This document shows positions 13,585-16,239 of a stretch of 16,239 bases of DNA, piece after piece. Within the stretch, counting starts at the first letter, position 1. Each line of letters starts with the position of its first letter. The DNA comes from JACZXC01 sp036447375. Its GTDB lineage: Bacteria; Myxococcota_A; UBA9160; SMWR01. The notes under the pieces were generated by a model. The model was given only the letters and a program-made list of their open reading frames with translations. It searched no databases and was not told where the DNA came from. A program made the position numbers and the translations under genes. The stretch lies in NCBI GenBank assembly GCA_036447375.1, contig JAZFUU010000258.1, forward strand, positions 1 through 16,239, read 5' to 3'.

Positions 13585-14094
13585 CTAGAGGGCGCCCTCC
13601 ATCTCGAGCAGTTTTCGTTTTCTCGTCACGCCGCGGGCGTAGCCGCCGAGTCCACCACCCTTCTCGACCACGCGATGGCACGGCGTCACGACTGGCACGG
13701 GGTTGCTCGCGCAGGCCTGCGCCACCGCCCGTGCCGCAGCGGGCTGCCCGATCTTCCCCGCAAGATCGGAATAGGCGAGCGTTTCTCCCCTGGGAATGCG
13801 GCGCAATGCGGCCCACACGCGCTTCTGGAATCGACTGCCGCGAACGTCCAGCGGCAACCCGGCGGAATCGTCGCACCCGTCCACACAACGGACGATCTGA
13901 TCGGCCCAGGACCGCAGAGCCGGGCTCCGCGCCGCACGACACTCGGCAAAGGGAAATTCCCGAGCGAGGCGTTCGCGGAGTTCATCGTCGTGGCTTCCGA
14001 AATCGACGAAGCAGACTCCGCGTCGGGTACCTGCCACCAGGAGCTTCCCCAGGCGGCTGCTTCGGACGCTGTATTCGATCGATTCCTCGCTCAC
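13585..14094 (-). CDS. ogt: Methylated-DNA-[protein]-cysteine S-methyltransferase (Ogt/MGMT)
   Basis: The 169-residue protein repairs O6-alkylguanine by moving the alkyl group to its own cysteine. The N-terminal ribonuclease-like domain covers about residues 1-85. The active domain has FQKRVWAALRRIPRGETLAYSDLA (89-112), the arginine finger R122 in AARAVAQA, the hinge N131, and the acceptor C139 in VVTPCHRVV. It then has GGLGGYARGVTRKRKLLEMEG (about 147-167). The active-site set is complete. It resembles the C-terminal half of Ada as well as Ogt, but there is no Ada-type N-terminal zinc domain, so direct-repair activity without regulation is expected. The start ATG is at 14092-14094. The upstream 185 bases contain a strong hairpin rather than an obvious promoter. 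Confidence 0.95.
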   Translation of the reverse strand: MSEESIEYSVRSSRLGKLLVAGTRRGVCFVDFGSHDDELRERLAREFPFAECRAARSPALRSWADQIVRCVDGCDDSAGLPLDVRGSRFQKRVWAALRRIPRGETLAYSDLAGKIGQPAAARAVAQACASNPVPVVTPCHRVVEKGGGLGGYARGVTRKRKLLEMEGAL

Positions 14095-14193
14095 ATTGAA
14101 ACGCTAGCGGCATCGAGGCCTCTCGACTGGCCGATATCGGACGTGGTCTCCCGATTCTGGCGGTGTGAGAATGCGACGGCGACAGCGTTCAGC

Positions 14194-14228
14194 GAGCGTG
14201 GAAGTCGGCCCCTGGGCCGATTTCGCTC
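14194..14228 (-). other. Strong hairpin downstream of the EamA transporter gene
   Basis: GAAGTCGGCC (14201-14210) pairs with GGCCGATTTC (14215-14224) across the tetraloop CCTG, giving a ten-base stem with one G-T pair. GAGC (14194-14197) and GCTC (14225-14228) can extend it past a bulge. It lies about 52 bases after the stop of the leftward transporter gene and before the leftward ogt gene. No T-run follows on either strand, so it may be an RNA-stabilising or termination-assisting structure rather than a classic intrinsic terminator. Confidence 0.45.
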
Positions 14229-14279
14229 CCCCCTCTTCCGAAGCCGAGCGAAGGCGGGCAACCACGAGGCCAAGACGAG

Positions 14280-15119
14280 CTAGGACTGAAGCAGGGCGAT
14301 TCCGACCACAACGGCGCAGGCCGCCGCGACCCGATGGGCCCCGAAGGGTTCTCCCAGAATCCGGGTTCCGATCACAGCCGCCAGAATTACGCTTGTCTCA
14401 CGCAGGGCCGACACGTGCGCCATTCCGCCGCGGCTCATGGCCCACATGACGATCGTGTACCCGAGGGTGGCCATCACGCCTCCCCCCAGCGCCGAGCGGC
14501 CGCCAGAGCGAAGGAAGTCGGGGATCCGGCGCCGACGGAGGAACAGTACGGCGAGGGTGATGGGCAAACCGTCCAGGAACAACATCCAGGCGATGTAGTC
14601 GAATGGATCGTCAGACAGGCGCACGCCCGTCCCGTCGATGAAGGTGTAGCCCCCGATCATGAAGCCTGTGGCAACCGCCATGGCCAGGCCTCCGCGACGC
14701 CGCGCCCCGCCGCCGTCGAGCGCGAGACTACCAATCGCCGCGGCAACCACCCCCAGGCCGAACCACTGGATCCGACTCGGAACTTCACCGGCAAAAGTGG
14801 CTGCGAGCCACGCGACGATGCAGGGGGCCAGCCCTCGCGCGACCGGGTACACCTGGCTCAGATCGCCAAGTCGATAGGCAAAGACGAGAAACAACTGATA
14901 GACGAAGTGGAGGGCGATGGAGACAATCAGATAGGGCCAGGCGTCCCGATGGGGGAAGTCGACGAAGAGCACACCGAAACCGGCGCCGATGCTGCCAGTG
15001 AGCGTGACCACCCACACGGTGAGCAGCGGATCGCCGCTCGCCTTGGTGATGGCATTCCAGGACGCGTGGAGCAGCGCCGAGAACAGGAGCAGCGCAACGA
15101 CCCACCATTCGAGTGTCAC
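14280..15119 (-). CDS. EamA/DMT-family transporter
   Basis: The product has about 279 residues and ten predicted membrane helices in two EamA repeats. It starts VTLEWWVVALLLFSALLHASWNAITK, and the ALLHASWNA segment is typical of one branch of drug/metabolite transporters. The first repeat ends near LALDGGG, with a short basic cytoplasmic link (ARRRGG). The second ends with SVILAAVIGTRILGEPFG, a characteristic sequence before the last helix. Substrate and direction are unknown. The frame is open back to ATG 15257, but those 46 extra residues are hydrophilic, low in family character, and would overlap the divergent NTF2-fold gene. GTG at 15117-15119 is therefore preferred, although no clear ribosome site precedes it. 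The stop is TAG. Confidence 0.87.
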   Translation of the reverse strand: MTLEWWVVALLLFSALLHASWNAITKASGDPLLTVWVVTLTGSIGAGFGVLFVDFPHRDAWPYLIVSIALHFVYQLFLVFAYRLGDLSQVYPVARGLAPCIVAWLAATFAGEVPSRIQWFGLGVVAAAIGSLALDGGGARRRGGLAMAVATGFMIGGYTFIDGTGVRLSDDPFDYIAWMLFLDGLPITLAVLFLRRRRIPDFLRSGGRSALGGGVMATLGYTIVMWAMSRGGMAHVSALRETSVILAAVIGTRILGEPFGAHRVAAACAVVVGIALLQS

Positions 15120-15204
15120 CGTACGACGACTCGGGGAAGCCAGAGCAGCGGCGCCATGCGGTCGATCTTGGCGCACCTCGGATAGATCGGCTACGCCTGG
15201 CAAA

Positions 15205-15225
15205 TTGCGAGCTTGCGAGCTTGCG
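15205..15225 (+). repeat. Short tandem repeat in the leader of the NTF2-fold gene
   Basis: The eight-base unit TTGCGAGC occurs twice in tandem, followed by TTGCG. The last copy runs into the GGAGGT ribosome binding site (15225-15230). It may be chance or slippage. Confidence 0.5.
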
Positions 15226-15237
15226 GAGGTCTGGAAC

Positions 15238-15669
15238 TTGGGAGTCGAGGAAAACAAGCGCGTGGTCGAGGAGATGTGGAATTGTCTCTACCGCAAAGAT
15301 TTCGAGGGGGTGGCGGCACACATCGCGGCCGACGGATTCTACGAGGACGTTCCGGCCCCGGACTCGGGGGCCCGAGGCCCGGAGAACGTGGTGAAGCGGC
15401 TGCGCATCGGCCTCGATCCCATCGTCCGCTTCGAGCACGAGTTGCACCGCGTCGTCGCCGAGGGCGAGAACGTGATTCTGGAGCACACCGAGACCTGGCA
15501 CTTCGAGACGGGCGAGGTGTTGACGAATCAATTCGTGACGATTCACGTCGTGAGAGACGGAAAGATCGCCCTCTGGCGCGACTACTGGGACCTGAACACG
15601 ATGCTGGCCCAGGCCCCGAAGTGGTGGATCGAGCGCCTCGCAGAGCACAGCCAGGCCAATTTCGGCTAG
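15238..15669 (+). CDS. NTF2-fold (limonene-epoxide hydrolase/SnoaL-like) protein
   Basis: The product has 143 residues. The start is TTG 15238, seven bases after a perfect GGAGGT; the frame is open upstream but overlaps the divergent transporter gene. The layout is that of the cone-shaped NTF2 fold: N-terminal helices (VEENKRVVEEMWNCLYRKDFEGV), YEDVP (35-39), IVRFEHELHRVVAEGENVILEHTETW (62-87), and LWRDYWDLN (112-120), which is very close to limonene-1,2-epoxide hydrolases. In those enzymes a catalytic Arg-x-Asp pair sits where this protein has H83 and E85 (EHTE), so epoxide hydrolysis is doubtful. It could act on a steroid- or polyketide-like substrate or only bind a ligand. No substrate can be assigned. 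Confidence 0.85.
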   Translation: MGVEENKRVVEEMWNCLYRKDFEGVAAHIAADGFYEDVPAPDSGARGPENVVKRLRIGLDPIVRFEHELHRVVAEGENVILEHTETWHFETGEVLTNQFVTIHVVRDGKIALWRDYWDLNTMLAQAPKWWIERLAEHSQANFG

Positions 15670-15729
15670 TTCCAGCGCCGGTGATCTCGGTCACACGGCA
15701 GAATGCCCGATCTGCCGACTTGCACATCT

Positions 15730-16065
15730 ATGAAAGACGAAAGAGTTCGAACCCTCATCCCGACCCAATTCATAGCCGGCAGCGTGAGGTCCCAGGGCAA
15801 TATCCGAAACCTCGGCTCCAAGGGCCTCTTCATCCGCACCGGAACGCTCCCGCAGCAAGGAGATCCCGTCCTCCTGCGCTTCGAAGCGCCGGATGGGGAG
15901 TACGTCACGGCGGAGGGCCTGGTCTGGTGGACGACGCAGGCGCAGGATATCGGCCGAGATAAGGAGGGCTTCGGCGTCACCCGCCCAGATGAGCAGGGAT
16001 TTGGCGTCTGCGTGCTCAACACCAGCACCTCGTATCGCACCCTTCTCGACCGACTGACTCGTTGA
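15730..16065 (+). CDS. PilZ-domain protein (Myxococcus TIGR02266-like)
   Basis: The protein has 111 residues from ATG 15730, or 120 from ATG 15703. It matches the short PilZ form common in Myxococcota: VRSQGNIRNLGSKGLFIRTG, then PVLLRFEAPDGEYVTAEGLVWW, and a final FGVCVLNTSTSYRTLLDRL. PilZ domains usually bind cyclic di-GMP through an RxxxR motif and a [D/N]xSxxG motif. Here the N-terminal arginines (ERVRTL) are wrongly spaced and the second motif reads NLGSKG, with glycine in place of serine. Binding is therefore uncertain, and a protein-interaction role is possible. It follows the NTF2-fold gene by about 60 bases. ATG 15730 is preferred because residues before it have no family similarity, but neither start has a good ribosome site. 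Confidence 0.83.
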   Translation: MKDERVRTLIPTQFIAGSVRSQGNIRNLGSKGLFIRTGTLPQQGDPVLLRFEAPDGEYVTAEGLVWWTTQAQDIGRDKEGFGVTRPDEQGFGVCVLNTSTSYRTLLDRLTR

Positions 16066-16125
16066 CGCCTCACCCAACTTCGGTACCTCTCAGGTAGGGG
16101 CGACCATCGGCCGATCAAGCCGCCG

Positions 16126-16239
16126 ATGCGCGAACACCGATTCACCGCAGGCCTCGTCCTGGGTCTTGCCGGCGGCTGGCTCCTCGCCCTGGGACTTCCC
16201 TACCTGGGTGATCTGATGCAGTCCGGACGAGAGAAGCTG
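16126..16239 (+). CDS. N-terminal fragment of a membrane-anchored protein, cut by window end
   Basis: An open frame starts at ATG 16126 and runs off the window after 38 codons. It begins MREHRFTAGLVLGLAGGWLL, with positive charges followed by a hydrophobic helix (about 8-28), then turns polar (GDLMQSGREKL). This fits a single N-terminal membrane anchor or signal sequence. No family can be recognised from this much. There is no strong ribosome site. The preceding 60 bases contain a small hairpin (TACCT-CTC-AGGTA) and the palindrome ATCGGCCGAT. Confidence 0.55.
   Translation, partial: MREHRFTAGLVLGLAGGWLLALGLPYLGDLMQSGREKL

Noticed and set aside
15120..15257. N-terminal extension of the EamA transporter to ATG 15257
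   Set aside because: The extra residues are hydrophilic, lack family similarity and run antisense through the start and ribosome site of the NTF2-fold gene.

Overview
The window is GC-rich and densely coded, with no gene-free stretch longer than about 220 bases. It has 20 to 21 protein genes, several starting with GTG or TTG, and stops split about equally between TAG and TGA. I see no tRNA, rRNA, CRISPR array, transposase or phage gene. The gene mix suggests a bacterium of the former Deltaproteobacteria (Myxococcota, Desulfobacterota or Binatota). The hints are a sufBCDS-sufU-sufT operon, a Myxococcus-type PilZ protein, a TMTC-like membrane/TPR protein and a PPOX protein resembling the F420-using Rv0121 group. 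This is inference; no taxonomic marker is present.

Positions 1-4649 (+) hold a SUF iron-sulfur cluster assembly operon: the 3' part of sufB, then sufC, sufD, sufS, sufU and sufT. The first four junctions overlap by 1 to 4 bases, so translation is probably coupled. SufS and SufU would supply persulfide sulfur, SufB-SufC-SufD would build the cluster, and SufT is an accessory maturation factor. The sufB reading frame has an in-frame amber codon at 369-371, where a tyrosine is expected. The frame then continues for 48 recognisable SufB residues and overlaps sufC.

Positions 4650-6462 hold a membrane GT-C/TPR protein. Positions 6570-8851 form a divergent metal or thiol-stress-like locus. A MerR-type regulator and a six-cysteine thioredoxin-fold protein read rightward from a promoter with a MerR-type dyad. 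A histidine-rich DUF2231 membrane protein, a possible 30-residue ORF and a SAM methyltransferase read leftward. I do not know a described system with exactly this set, and I consider it the best candidate for something new.

Positions 8917-9733 (-) hold a DUF971 protein and a PPOX oxidoreductase. Positions 9818-13538 (+) hold a second methyltransferase, an exported helical protein, an MFS transporter, a membrane-anchored alpha/beta hydrolase and a protein with two zinc ribbons. Positions 13585-15119 (-) hold a DNA alkyltransferase and an EamA-type transporter, separated by a strong hairpin. Positions 15238-16239 (+) hold an NTF2-fold protein, a PilZ protein and the start of a membrane-anchored gene cut by the window end.
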